64,000 nt of DNA from Acanthococcus lagerstroemiae. Lineage: Eukaryota; Arthropoda; Insecta; Hemiptera; Eriococcidae. The stretch is from contig CM063111.1 of assembly GCA_031841125.1 (NCBI GenBank), forward strand, positions 36,406,955 to 36,470,954, written 5' to 3'. Below the pieces are notes generated by a model. It was not told the DNA's origin, ran no database searches, and saw only the letters and a list, made by a program, of their open reading frames with translations. A program made the translations under genes and the position numbers. This document shows, piece after piece, positions 32,952 through 41,376 of this stretch (position 1 is its first letter; each line of letters starts with the position of its first letter).

Positions 32952-34989
32952 ACAAAAAAGTATTAGAATATTTGGTCAACAGATGAAATAAACAAAAATG
33001 AACAAGCAAATAAGACTTAGATTTTCAAGAACTGCAGGAGATCCTACCACTTTAAAAATGACACGTTTTCCTGCGAGGTAACTTTGAAATAATACTACAA
33101 GCCTTAACCCATCACTGATCGGTAGCAGCACATTCCACTTCAGTTTTTCATTTTTCATAAAATAGTCGTGCAGTTAACAATTTTTTTCTTTCTAATTTTT
33201 GCTGGGCAGAACATAGTAGCGAGTTTGTACGAATAGAAAAGATTTTTTTTGTGTTGAAATTCAATCAAACATGCCTTGACCTGGGCAACATCCTCATTAC
33301 AAGATAAAAGTAGTATGAATACCATTATTATTTTTCCAGACCTTAGACTGCACATAGCTGATACTAGGTTCAACGTTAAGCATTATTGTTCACATCTACA
33401 CAACGATTCTAATGTTACGATTGACGATAATATTGACCCAATTTACGATGATAAAAAACAACCCACGGCGAAAGTATGACTCTACGGTTTCATGGATGAA
33501 CCACCGACCGTTGAGCCACATTAACATAGTCAACATCCAATATTCTGCAGGTTTACTCAAAAAATCTTCAGTATTTACAGCATTGATAATCACAAAACCT
33601 CATTTGATTCAGGAACATGTACATTTTAAGACTATGTATTCTCTTTCAGCTCTCGTATAATTTATGCGATTACACAAATTAGTTTTTTGGTATCAGCTTT
33701 TTGCAGAGTGGATACCTAAACTTGATACATATCGAATGAATTCGGCATTATTCCCTTTGATTTTCATAAACTGTCGATTACAGTACCGTCGATAAATTTA
33801 GGAGCCGAATAGCCTAATGCAGAGTTTTATGATATATTCCACGTCATGTACATCAGTTATAGTCGACTCGATACTAACACTCAATTTCATTATTATTCAT
33901 ATTTCTAGTGGGAATCATCCAACAAGAAAATAACTAAAATCTGGAGCGATCAAACTAGTTAGTTATTCAGGGATCCATGATATTTTTCCGGTAAAATCTT
34001 TTAAATCAAAATGTCACGAAAGAACCATAAAGATATGAAATCAGTCGAAATAGGAGACGAGGATATCAGTCGGTCAAAATTATCTCTGAACTTCACTCCT
34101 CACACCATCGAGTTGTGTTATAATTTCGTGATATCGTATCTTTGATATAGCGCGACGTACACTCTCAACTTCGGCCGGTAGGGTAGATAAGAACCCCACA
34201 AAATTATCATTACTTTGTATTCACGGAAACGGTCTATCACTAACTTCTTCACCACTAGAACAGCTGAAATACGTATGCACACTTAATCCAGAAACAAGTA
34301 TTACCAAATCTGAATCCAGAACTCACGGTGATGACCTATTAAAACGTTATCAGTAAGGCTTTACAAACTTGTAAACGACATAAAATTCAGTTCTGTTAGT
34401 GAATTCAGCGATAGGCAAAACAAAATATAATAATTCTCACCGTATTATTAGCACCACACGGATGAAATTGCATTCACTTATACACAAAATTACAAAAACT
34501 GTTTTCAACTACTTCAGCGGTTCAATGCAGGTACTGTTCATTTTGCCAATTTCACAGGATCCTTAATCGTTATCAGCAAGCTATCATTTTTTGCATCTGG
34601 CACGACGTAAGCAAAATCATGTTGCCACTAGGATTGGCTCTAAAGTTTGTCCGCAACAGCTTTGCAGTAATCAGCAGGCAGCAGTGAACAGTGTTACCAG
34701 ATTTTCGTTGGCTGATAATGTCAGATGTCAGAATATGATGGGTTTTGGAAATCGCCGAAAAGGACCGCAAAAATATTATTAAAATATAGATTGCCAGAAA
34801 GGGAAAAAGCGATTCAATAACTTTTTCGCTTTTCAATTTTCCTTCAGACCTTGGAAAATAAGGCTGTTACGTCTTGCTTTTCATTTTCTCGACTTTTATT
34901 TGACTTTTCACCAGTTGTCGAGGTATACCTTTTTTTTTTTTGGGGGGGGGGGGGTTAAAAAAATATTTCCCCTTTCTTCAGTTGTCTCA
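32952..34989. other. LDAH upstream region; no other gene
   Basis: Probably holds the LDAH 5' intron, first exon and promoter, none of which can be placed firmly. A GC-richer patch with GCGCGACGTACACTC lies at 34149-34163. A homopolymer block of 12 T followed by 13 G lies at 34930-34954. Overlapping short frames at 33276-33660 on both strands are not convincing genes. Confidence 0.45.
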
Positions 34990-34997
34990 GTTTACCG

Positions 34998-35275
34998 CTT
35001 AGATCATATAATACGTAAATGGATCCGTAATTCACGGGTAGGCGGTCAAGTGCGGAGGAAGGTTTGTTTATCCAAAGTACAGCGTTCGATCTGTTGATGT
35101 TTGTGTCTGTGTCTAGAGGCAGTGAGTGTTAAAGGAAAGGTTGACGAAACTAGGACGAAACCAATAATGCTCACAACAACGTACAACCGCAATATATCGA
35201 ACGCTGTACTTTGGATATCATCAAATTCAACTTTTTGGGAGTATTACCTATCCATTTACGTATATATGATCTAAG
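34998..35275. mobile_element. 278-bp foldback MITE with perfect 8-bp duplication
   Basis: The left arm starts CTTAGATCATATAATACG and the right arm ends CGTATATATGATCTAAG; both continue inward through GTAAATGGAT. An inner arm pair (TATCCAAAGTACAGCGTTCG) also pairs. GTTTACCG flanks both ends exactly (34990-34997 and 35276-35283). The 8-bp duplication with long arms could fit hAT or MULE-type elements; the superfamily is left open. Confidence 0.85.
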
Positions 35276-35283
35276 GTTTACCG

Positions 35284-35736
35284 CAAAAGAATTGTTTAAA
35301 TCTGGAGGGGGGGCGTTTTTACATCCCCTAACTATGCCACTACTTTTTGCATCTGTTCTTATTCTTACTATTCCACTTCTCAACATTTGTGACTATTCGC
35401 TTAAAACGTTCCACGTTCCGCTTTTTTGTACTAACAAGGATCCAGAGGATAAATTGGGTAAACAGTTCCTGAGCCAAGGGAAAAATAAAAGTTTTGCTCT
35501 TCGCTTTCTACTTTTCCCATGCTTCCTCTACTTTTTTGTTAAAATTCTTCACAAAGCACCCAATGTTATCAAAGAAGACACAAGAAACCCAAAAATTTTC
35601 TGTTCTTCTCGGTTCTCGATAACAAGAAGTATAATGATGGCGTTAAACAAAAGTTAATCCTTTTGCTCTCAATGCATACTGCAGCCTACGCCTACATTAT
35701 TTTCAAACTCGCACAAAGCCCTTACCATGATGGCAT
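35284..35736. other. Unrecognised stretch with an open frame
   Basis: The plus strand is open from 35211 to 35657 (148 codons) but the frame begins inside the adjacent MITE arm, has no recognised domain and no support as a gene. A GGAGGGGGGGCG tract is at 35306-35317. Confidence 0.4.
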
Positions 35737-35995
35737 AATTGAAGAGGTTAGAATTTAGAATCAAAATCAACGCTTGCCATTTTACACCAAGGGCACAAAT
35801 AGTAGCCCAAATAGTGTACCCGGATGCAGGAATATCCTTTTTCCTTGCTGATGCGTCTGCAAATGTGCGGTATGTGTTACTATTACATACTCCACATTTA
35901 CAGGCGCAACATGAAGATATTCCTGCATCCATGTACAATATTTTGCCTATTTGCTCCCTTGAAGTAAAGTTGCAAGTGTTCTAACCTCTTCAATT
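35737..35995. mobile_element. Foldback element with arms over 90 bp
   Basis: The left arm reads AATTGAAGAGGTTAGAA, then TTTTACACCAAGGGCACAAATAG and GGATGCAGGAATATC. The right arm mirrors it with scattered mismatches and ends TTCTAACCTCTTCAATT. Family Y copy 2 is inserted at the right edge: after removing it, the right arm continues TTATGC-TCATG, matching the left arm's outward continuation. The full element may therefore be longer on both sides. Confidence 0.75.
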
Positions 35996-36254
35996 GGACG
36001 CTGTTAGCAAAAACCTCTCAAACGACATTTGTTGACAAAATGAGTCATTAGTATTGTTGGAAAGAGCGTAGAAGGTAGAGTTTTTCCAAGATTGGACCTC
36101 CGATTCAAAAATGTGTACCCACGTTTAAAAAAGCTTGTCAGTAAACGCCATGTCCGTAAACTAGCATTATTCATTGGCTTTTAATGCTAACTTTCTAAAT
36201 AAAATAAAAAAAAAAGATTTTGTCGCTTGGGCGTTTTTTGCTTAACAGTGTTCA
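35995..36254 (+). mobile_element. Family Y copy 2, inserted in another element's arm
   Basis: The ends TGGACGCTGTTAGC and TTAACAGTGTTCA are inverted. AT is duplicated at 35993-35994 and 36255-36256. The interior shares the family words ACAAAATGAGTCATTAGTA, GTTGGAAAGAGCGTA, GTGTACCCACGTT and CATTGGCTTTTAA with the copies at 36429 and 36725. The host arm around it gives an inferred empty site, CTTCAATTATGC. Confidence 0.8.
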
Positions 36255-36267
36255 ATTATGCTCATGT

Positions 36268-36414
36268 AGTTCATTTGGAATAAGAACTGCAGAAATAGTG
36301 ATGCATCATGTGGGCAGTGGGGAAGTGAAACGTATAGTTTCACCTACATTTCCCTTCCCCGCTTCTCACATAATGCGTCGTCACTATTTTTGCTATTCTC
36401 ATTCCGAATGAACT
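36268..36414. mobile_element. 147-bp near-palindromic element
   Basis: The left arm starts AGTTCATTTGGAATAAGAA and continues AATAGTGATGCATCATGTG and GGGGAAG. The right arm, read on the other strand, has AGTTCATTCGGAATGAGAA, AATAGTGACGACGCATTATG and GGGGAAG. The arms span almost the whole element, with GTGAAAC...GTTTCAC at the centre. It is squeezed between family Y copies 2 and 3. Target duplication not identified. Confidence 0.75.
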
Positions 36415-36428
36415 TTAGTATATAACTA

Positions 36429-36676
36429 TGGACGCTGTTGAACAAGAAGCTCCCAAGCGACATTTGTTGACAGAGTTATTAGTATCGTTGGAAAGAGCGT
36501 AAGAAGTAGAATGTTTTCAAAATTGGGCTCCCGATTCAAAAATGTGTACCCACGTTGAAAAAAGCTTATCAGTAAACGCTATGTCCAGAAACCGGCATGA
36601 TTCATTGGCTTTTAGCGTTACGTTTTCTCAAAAAACAAATATTGTCGCTTGGGAGCTTCTTGTTTAACAGGGTCCA
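36429..36676 (+). mobile_element. Family Y copy 3 (best-preserved, 248 bp)
   Basis: The ends TGGACGCTGTTGAACAAG (left) and CTTGTTTAACAGGGTCCA (right) are inverted over about 34 bp, continuing AAGCTCCCAAGCGACA. TA is duplicated (36427-36428 and 36677-36678). The interior carries TCGTTGGAAAGAGCGTAAG, GTGTACCCACGTTG and GCTTATCAGTAAACGC. No coding frame, so it is non-autonomous. The superfamily is unknown: the 2-bp duplications differ among copies (AT, AT, TA, AC), which does not suit a strict TA-only Tc1/mariner. Confidence 0.85.
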
Positions 36677-36681
36677 TAAAA

Positions 36682-36712
36682 TTATTATTATTATTATTAA
36701 TAATAATAATAA
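36682..36712. repeat. (ATT)n(AAT)n self-complementary microsatellite
   Basis: Six or so ATT repeats run directly into AAT repeats, giving a perfect AT-only hairpin between family Y copies 3 and 4. Confidence 0.85.
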
Positions 36713-36724
36713 TGTGACATAAAC

Positions 36725-37170
36725 TGGACGCTGTTCAGCAAAGGGAAACCAGTGGCGTAGCCAGACTTAGTATGAAGGGGACGGGGGGGGGGATTCGTTT
36801 CACTTTTACAACATTACAGGTGTAATACTTACTATTAGCAGAATAAATTTTAATTTTTTCACATTGTCGGCCGATGCCAAGGGGGATCATATCCCCTCCC
36901 CCTCCCCCTCCTCGTAGCTACGCCCCCCCGGAGGGAATCAGCTAACATTTGTAAACAAAATGAGTTATTAGTATCGTTGGAAAGAGTGTAAAACGTAGAA
37001 TTTTTCAAAATTAGGCCCCCGATTCAAAAATGTGTACTCACGTTGAAAAAAGCTTATCAGTAAACGCTGTGTCATAATATAGTTTCTACATGGCTCTTGA
37101 ACTTCGAATCACGTGTTCTCAAAAAGTGGATTTTGCTAGTTGGTTCCCTCATCTTGCTGAACAGCGTCCA
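36725..37170 (+). mobile_element. Family Y copy 4, interrupted by MITE-A
   Basis: The ends TGGACGCTGTTCAGCA and TGCTGAACAGCGTCCA are perfect inverted repeats, flanked by AC on both sides (36723-36724, 37171-37172). Shared interior words (AATGAGTTATTAGTATCG, GTGTACTCACGTTG, GCTTATCAGTAAACGC) identify the family. MITE-A at 36750-36931 splits the left arm region. Confidence 0.82.
36750..36931. mobile_element. MITE-A copy 3 nested in family Y
   Basis: The left end is CAGTGGCGTAGCCAGAC; the right end CGTAGCTACGCCCCCCCGG has drifted. AGGGAAAC (36742-36749) and AGGGAATC (36932-36939) are the 8-bp duplications. The interior has GTTTCACTTTTACAACATTA and TTTTTTCACATTGTCGGCC like the 48234 copy in the same orientation. 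Runs of G and C adjoin both TIRs. Confidence 0.85.
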
Positions 37171-37299
37171 ACTATCTTAAAGCATTTTCACGCGGAGTCT
37201 AATGGTAAATGGCAACATATTGGTCTCATTGTACATTTCGGGTATGGTACAGGTGATTTTGTTCCAATCGCGAAATGCTCGGACCATTTGTAAGATTCG

Positions 37300-38609
37300 G
37301 ACTTGGTACATACCATTCGCGATATGTCCGTTTTATTTCGTACCATTCGCGTGGCATCCGGACCACGCTGCTACATGGTACAACTGTCTTGTACCAAGTT
37401 AGAAATAGATGCTTTACCGACCGCGTGGTACCACACTCCAGAACTTTAAATTTGGCCTCGCTTACAGCTTTCATGCGTTTGGCCTGCTTTTCAATACCGT
37501 GTATCGCTCGTTTTCGATTTTTCTCCATGTCACTGCGTAGGTTTTGGCGTATAGTGTCACTTTCTTCGTCGGAGGTAGACAAGGAGCCATCGCTATCTGT
37601 GTTCTTCTCATAAGATGTTGAAGGGGGATCCGGCATATTCGTCTCCGGTACGATTGCAGTGGCACCAGAAGATGTCGAAGGTGACGTCGTCAACGCTGTC
37701 TCAGTATCTTCTTTAGACTGTAACGCATGGGCTACTGCAGCAGGAAGTGTAGTACTGCCAAGTCCTAGCGTAGCTCGTCTGCCGAACATAGCTTCGAAAG
37801 GGGATTGCTTTATGCCATGATGATAACTATTATTTTTCTGAAATTGAACGAAACGTAAACCTTCGTGCCACTTCTGCGTATTATTATCTGACATCCATGC
37901 TCGTATCATATCACCTACAGCACGGTTCGCTCGTTCGATACTGCCTTGGTTTTGCGAATGACGCGGTTTACCATGTACAATTTTTAAAGACGGTCACATT
38001 GAGTGTAGCTCGTTAATAATATGTGTAGTTTAAGAATTCTCGGCCATTATCACTCTGCAACACTGATGGTGCTCCAAAAGTGCAAAAAATATCTATCAAG
38101 TGATAAGCTACTTCCGCCGCTGTTTTTGTTTATAGCGCTCGCAGGTTAATAAATTTCGTGAGGTGGATCTTAGTAATTTAGGACAAATTTGAATTCACCG
38201 TCCTTTTGCAGGACTGATAGTCTGTAAGATCGACTTGCGCTCTCGCATTTACCTCTTTAAATAATAACGGCTGCACGACTACTCCTTTCTCAGGATGGGC
38301 TCGTTTACGATGGCAAGTTTCGCAGTGACGAAGGAACAAGTTAATGATTGGTCGAGTAATATTTGCATAAGTATTTTGTCTGAACAGCTTTTTCCATTTT
38401 ATGCAAGCCACCGTGGCCACACTCTTCATGAACGCCTCGTAAAATATCGAAAATTTGACCATCATATGAACATAGAATTTTATACCTCCAGACTCATCCT
38501 TTTGTGAAGAAACAAGCTTCGCCTCTGTGTTAGCATATAGTACGTCGTACCCGTTTATTCTACGGTAATCTTTCCATAATCGACACGATAACACTCCACT
38601 ATAGTTCAA
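37300..38609 (-). pseudogene. Integrase core, KRAB-A-domain-protein-2-like, decayed
   Basis: Minus-strand frames read a zinc-binding-like part (NLFLRHCETCHRKRAHPEKG near 38280-38340), then the catalytic core start ARAQVDLTDYQSC (38215-38250). FAPSVLQSDNG-type sequence follows in a broken frame (about 38040-38090). A long C-terminal frame from 37909 reads RAWMSDNNTQKWHEGLRFVQ, then NNSYHHGIKQSPFEAMFGRR and a Ser/Thr-rich tail ending MKAVSEAKFKVLECG. This is the order of the rve-type integrases annotated as KRAB-A domain-containing protein 2 in insects. Several stops and frameshifts lie between 37910 and 38200. It is the presumed transposase of the long-TIR element that surrounds it. Confidence 0.78.
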
Positions 38610-38642
38610 AATTCATCTATCGCATGCCACAGTCATACGCTT

Positions 38643-39006
38643 TAGTGGTCTCAAGTGTATCGATACTATCGATAAAATATCGATATAAAAAATTATCAAA
38701 AATATCGATAGGTTTTCTAATGTATCGATATTTTTGATAATGTTGTTATCAGTTTGCTTTAGAAAAAAGAAACGAGAAACGAAAAGGACGCGAGCACGCG
38801 GCACGAGGGAAAAATGAAAAATACTGCGGTTTTCATTATATAATAGAAGATTAGGCGAACTTAGATTCACAATTTTTAGCTTCATAACTCATTTTTAAAA
38901 ATTGTACAGCCTTTTAAAAAATATCAATAATTATCGATATTATCGATATTAAAAAAAATATCGATAAATATCGATATGAAAAATTACCTTCATTTGAGAC
39001 CAACTA
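38643..39006. mobile_element. hAT-like MITE rich in ATCGATA, perfect 8-bp duplication
   Basis: The ends TAGTGGTCTCAAGTG and CATTTGAGACCAACTA are inverted. ATACGCTT flanks both sides exactly (38635-38642, 39007-39014). Next to each TIR lie repeated TATCGATA words (about seven on each side), which also makes the element highly foldable. No coding capacity. It interrupts the 5' part of the integrase element. Confidence 0.88.
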
Positions 39007-39179
39007 ATACGCTTACTGAAAGGAGCATGATGAATATAGATTCATCGGTGAAGATTGTCTTTTATCTCAAGTCAAGTTTTATGAATGATCGAATAATAAC
39101 CCCAAATCATACAGGTAATTTCATGAATGATCGGTAAGTGGTAACGCACCTATTTCTAACTTGGTACAAGCCAGTTGTA

Positions 39180-41210
39180 GGGGAAGGTGGGGGAATTGTG
39201 CGCACCTAACTTTGAATGGCTGTAGAAATGTCTGTATTAAAGATAAAAAAAGCGGATTGCAGGATAGTGAAGCCCAATCTATCTATTTTAATCCCCCTTA
39301 ATCACCAAAATTTTATATTTAATATCAAAACATTTATTCACAAAAATGTAAAAAAAGTTATTTGCGCACAATTCCCCACCCCTTCGGGTAATTGTGCGCA
39401 TGGGTAGGGTAATTGTGCGCATGTTGAATTGAAATATTGAAATCGTACAAACGTTTATTTACTACTCATTTTGATAAATTTACCAACCTACACTATTTTC
39501 TATATGATTTTCGCGGTTGACAATAGTCACAGATGTAGACGGAAGCAGTTTCAGTGTTGGTGCATTTCTTGTGTGCCCATGAGTGGCATACGTTGCAACA
39601 GAACCACAACTCACTCTTACCAACTTCGCCACAAATATTACAGGTTTCCTCTACATCAGATTCTTCCTCGTTATTGGAGTCATCTTGTAGCGGCACAACC
39701 ATATCATCTATTTCGAACGAATCACTCTCAGGAAGCTGCACCTTTGCCTCGCCACGTTTTTTTCTAGTTGTTTTCAGATCCTTTGATGACAAATTCCATT
39801 TTCAGTTTAGCTTGCGTTAGCTCCTTTTTTTTCACGTTCTTCGCGGGGGTTTTTTTGGGGCAATTTTAGCTTTTTCTAGCTGGGGGGTGGAGGTCAAAAT
39901 TTCGGAATGCAATTTCATTTTTTGGCGAGTTTTCTGTCCTGTCTGGGTGGAATGGCCTGCGGTGCCTGGCACTGGTTCGGAATGGCCTGAGGTGCCTAGC
40001 ACTAGTTTGGGATGGCCCGAGGTACTTGTCGCTGGTTGGTAATCTTCACTGGTGAATTTATTAGAGTCTAAAGGCCAAATTCCTGCCGATGCAAAACCAG
40101 TTTTTGCTTTATCCATTGTGGCTACCTTGTCGTACGCCTTAGCAAGAAGTGCAGCTAGATCGTATTCTGTTATCTTCTCATGATTGGATGCATTGATTTT
40201 GGAATCGCACAGACGGTACAGCTTATCTTTTAAGGGACCAAAAAACGTCAAGTCGAGAGGTTGAAGCCGATGCGAGGTATGTGGAGGTAGTGATACAACA
40301 TGAATAAAATTACTTCGGCAAAATTCAGTGGCCTCAATGGAAATATGGCTACCATGATTGTCGAGAACAAGCAATACTGGATCATCTTCCGAAGCTTTCA
40401 CAAAACGCTGGAAGTGTTTTAACCAGGCAACAAATAAAACTTCATTGGTCCAACCATTTTTCGAACAACGGTAAATCGATTCAGGCGGGCCATTTTTTTC
40501 AAGCAAAGGTGTCATTCTTACTCTCGAATATATTAACATCGGCGATAGGTACAATCCTGAAGCACTCATGCAAAAAACTGCAGTTACTGTTTCGACCACG
40601 TTCAGCGGAAGTAGCGGAGCCAATTCTTTTTTCGCCTTTTTGACCATAGACTTTCGGGCTTTTCTTTGGGACAGTTGTATTTCCGAGCTCTGATTGGAAT
40701 ACCATCTTCTTTAACTTTTCTTACAGCTACAGGTGAATTCTCTTCCTTCCAACTGTTCCGGTTAGATATCCTAGTATAATTTCGTGGCATCTAAGAAAAA
40801 AAAGAACTCGTCAAGATATAATAAGAGATGCGCACAATTACCCCGTCACAACAAATTGTGATTCAATTTTTTTTTTTTTAAACCGGCCTAATCAAATTGA
40901 GAAACAGAGAGTGCAAAATGTGTGTCAAAGTGTACCCTTCTAGAAATGAATGACAAAAAAATTTAATATTCAAAATTATTTACTTATCACCTTATTTTCG
41001 ATGACTGAATTCTTACATCAAAAAACGCAGTTTTAGACATTCGACGATTTCTTTCTCAAAACCATTTATTTTTGGCTGTTGACCTAAACTATTCTTATTA
41101 TATGTTCGGAGGTACACTTTGTTGCTTTTACTTTTTTTTTAACGATTGTCGTTTCGTCCAGATTGACGTGCGCACAATTACCCGCTGCGCACAATTCCCC
41201 CACCTTCCCC
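39180..41210 (-). mobile_element. pogo-like DNA transposon, perfect 25-bp TIRs, TA duplication
   Basis: The termini 39180-39204 and 41186-41210 are exact inverted repeats starting GGGGAAGGTGGGGG and ending TGTGCGCA. TA lies on each side (39178-39179, 41211-41212), as expected for Tc1/mariner-pogo elements. Further (G/T)TAATTGTGCGCA words lie just inside the left end (39360-39422), at 40828-40843 and at 41166-41180, probable transposase-binding repeats. The minus strand carries a DDE transposase and PHD finger in broken frames. The 2031-bp element sits exactly within the right TIR of the surrounding integrase transposon, so it is the younger insertion. Confidence 0.93.
39493..40790 (-). pseudogene. 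pogo/Tigger-type transposase with C-terminal PHD finger, internally deleted
   Basis: The frame opens at 40790 with MPRNYTRISNRNSWKEE, the Pipsqueak-type helix-turn-helix start seen in insect pogo-like transposases. It then jumps to the late catalytic domain: GLYLSPMLIYSRVRM (about 40500-40560), VLLVLDNHGSHISIEATEF (second aspartate) and HTSHRLQPLDLTFFGPLK (third aspartate). The roughly 150-residue part holding the first catalytic aspartate is missing and the frame shifts near 40600. After another shift near 39840, a Cys4-His-Cys3 PHD finger reads CNICGEVGKSELWFCCNVC then WAHKKC and YICDYC (39500-39660). It cannot be active, although the element's TIRs are perfect, so mobilisation in trans is likely. 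Confidence 0.88.
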
Positions 41211-41376
41211 TACCATGTAGCAGCGTAGTCCGGACGCTGCACGAATGGGACAAAGTGAAACACACGTATCATCGCGAATGGTACAACAAGTGTTGTACCA
41301 AGTACGAAATCTCACAAATGGTCCGAGCATTTCGCGATTGGTACAAAATCACCTGTACCATCCCCGAAATGTACAA

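Larger units (their letters stand above)
37229..41376 (-). mobile_element. Long-TIR integrase transposon with two nested elements
   Basis: The outer ends TTGTACATTTCGGGTATGG (37229) and CCATCCCCGAAATGTACAA (to 41376) begin imperfect TIRs of about 190-215 bp. Each contains several (T/A)CCA(T/A)TCGCGA-like words. The right TIR is cut in two: 41213-41376 and 39130-39177 join perfectly as ...GCTGCTACATGGTA + CAACT... once the pogo-like element 39180-41210 is removed, matching the left TIR at 37367-37410. Inside, the minus strand encodes an integrase remnant (37300-38609) and a hAT MITE is nested at 38643-39006. The net original size is about 1.75 kb. This architecture fits a Ginger-like DNA transposon using a retrovirus-type integrase; the superfamily is inference and no flanking duplication was found. 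Confidence 0.75.

Noticed and set aside
33276..33660. Overlapping plus and minus frames upstream of LDAH as small genes
   Set aside because: Short, mutually overlapping and without family resemblance.
35211..35657. 148-codon plus frame with hydrophobic segments
   Set aside because: Starts inside a MITE arm and has no recognisable family; likely chance.
36429..36678. Assigning family Y to Tc1/mariner because copy 3 is flanked by TA
   Set aside because: The other copies are flanked by AT, AT and AC, which does not fit obligate TA insertion.
37226..37430. C-terminal extension of the integrase frame (to 37226)
   Set aside because: These codons lie in the long TIR, whose other copy is non-coding, so the frame is read-through of the TIR.
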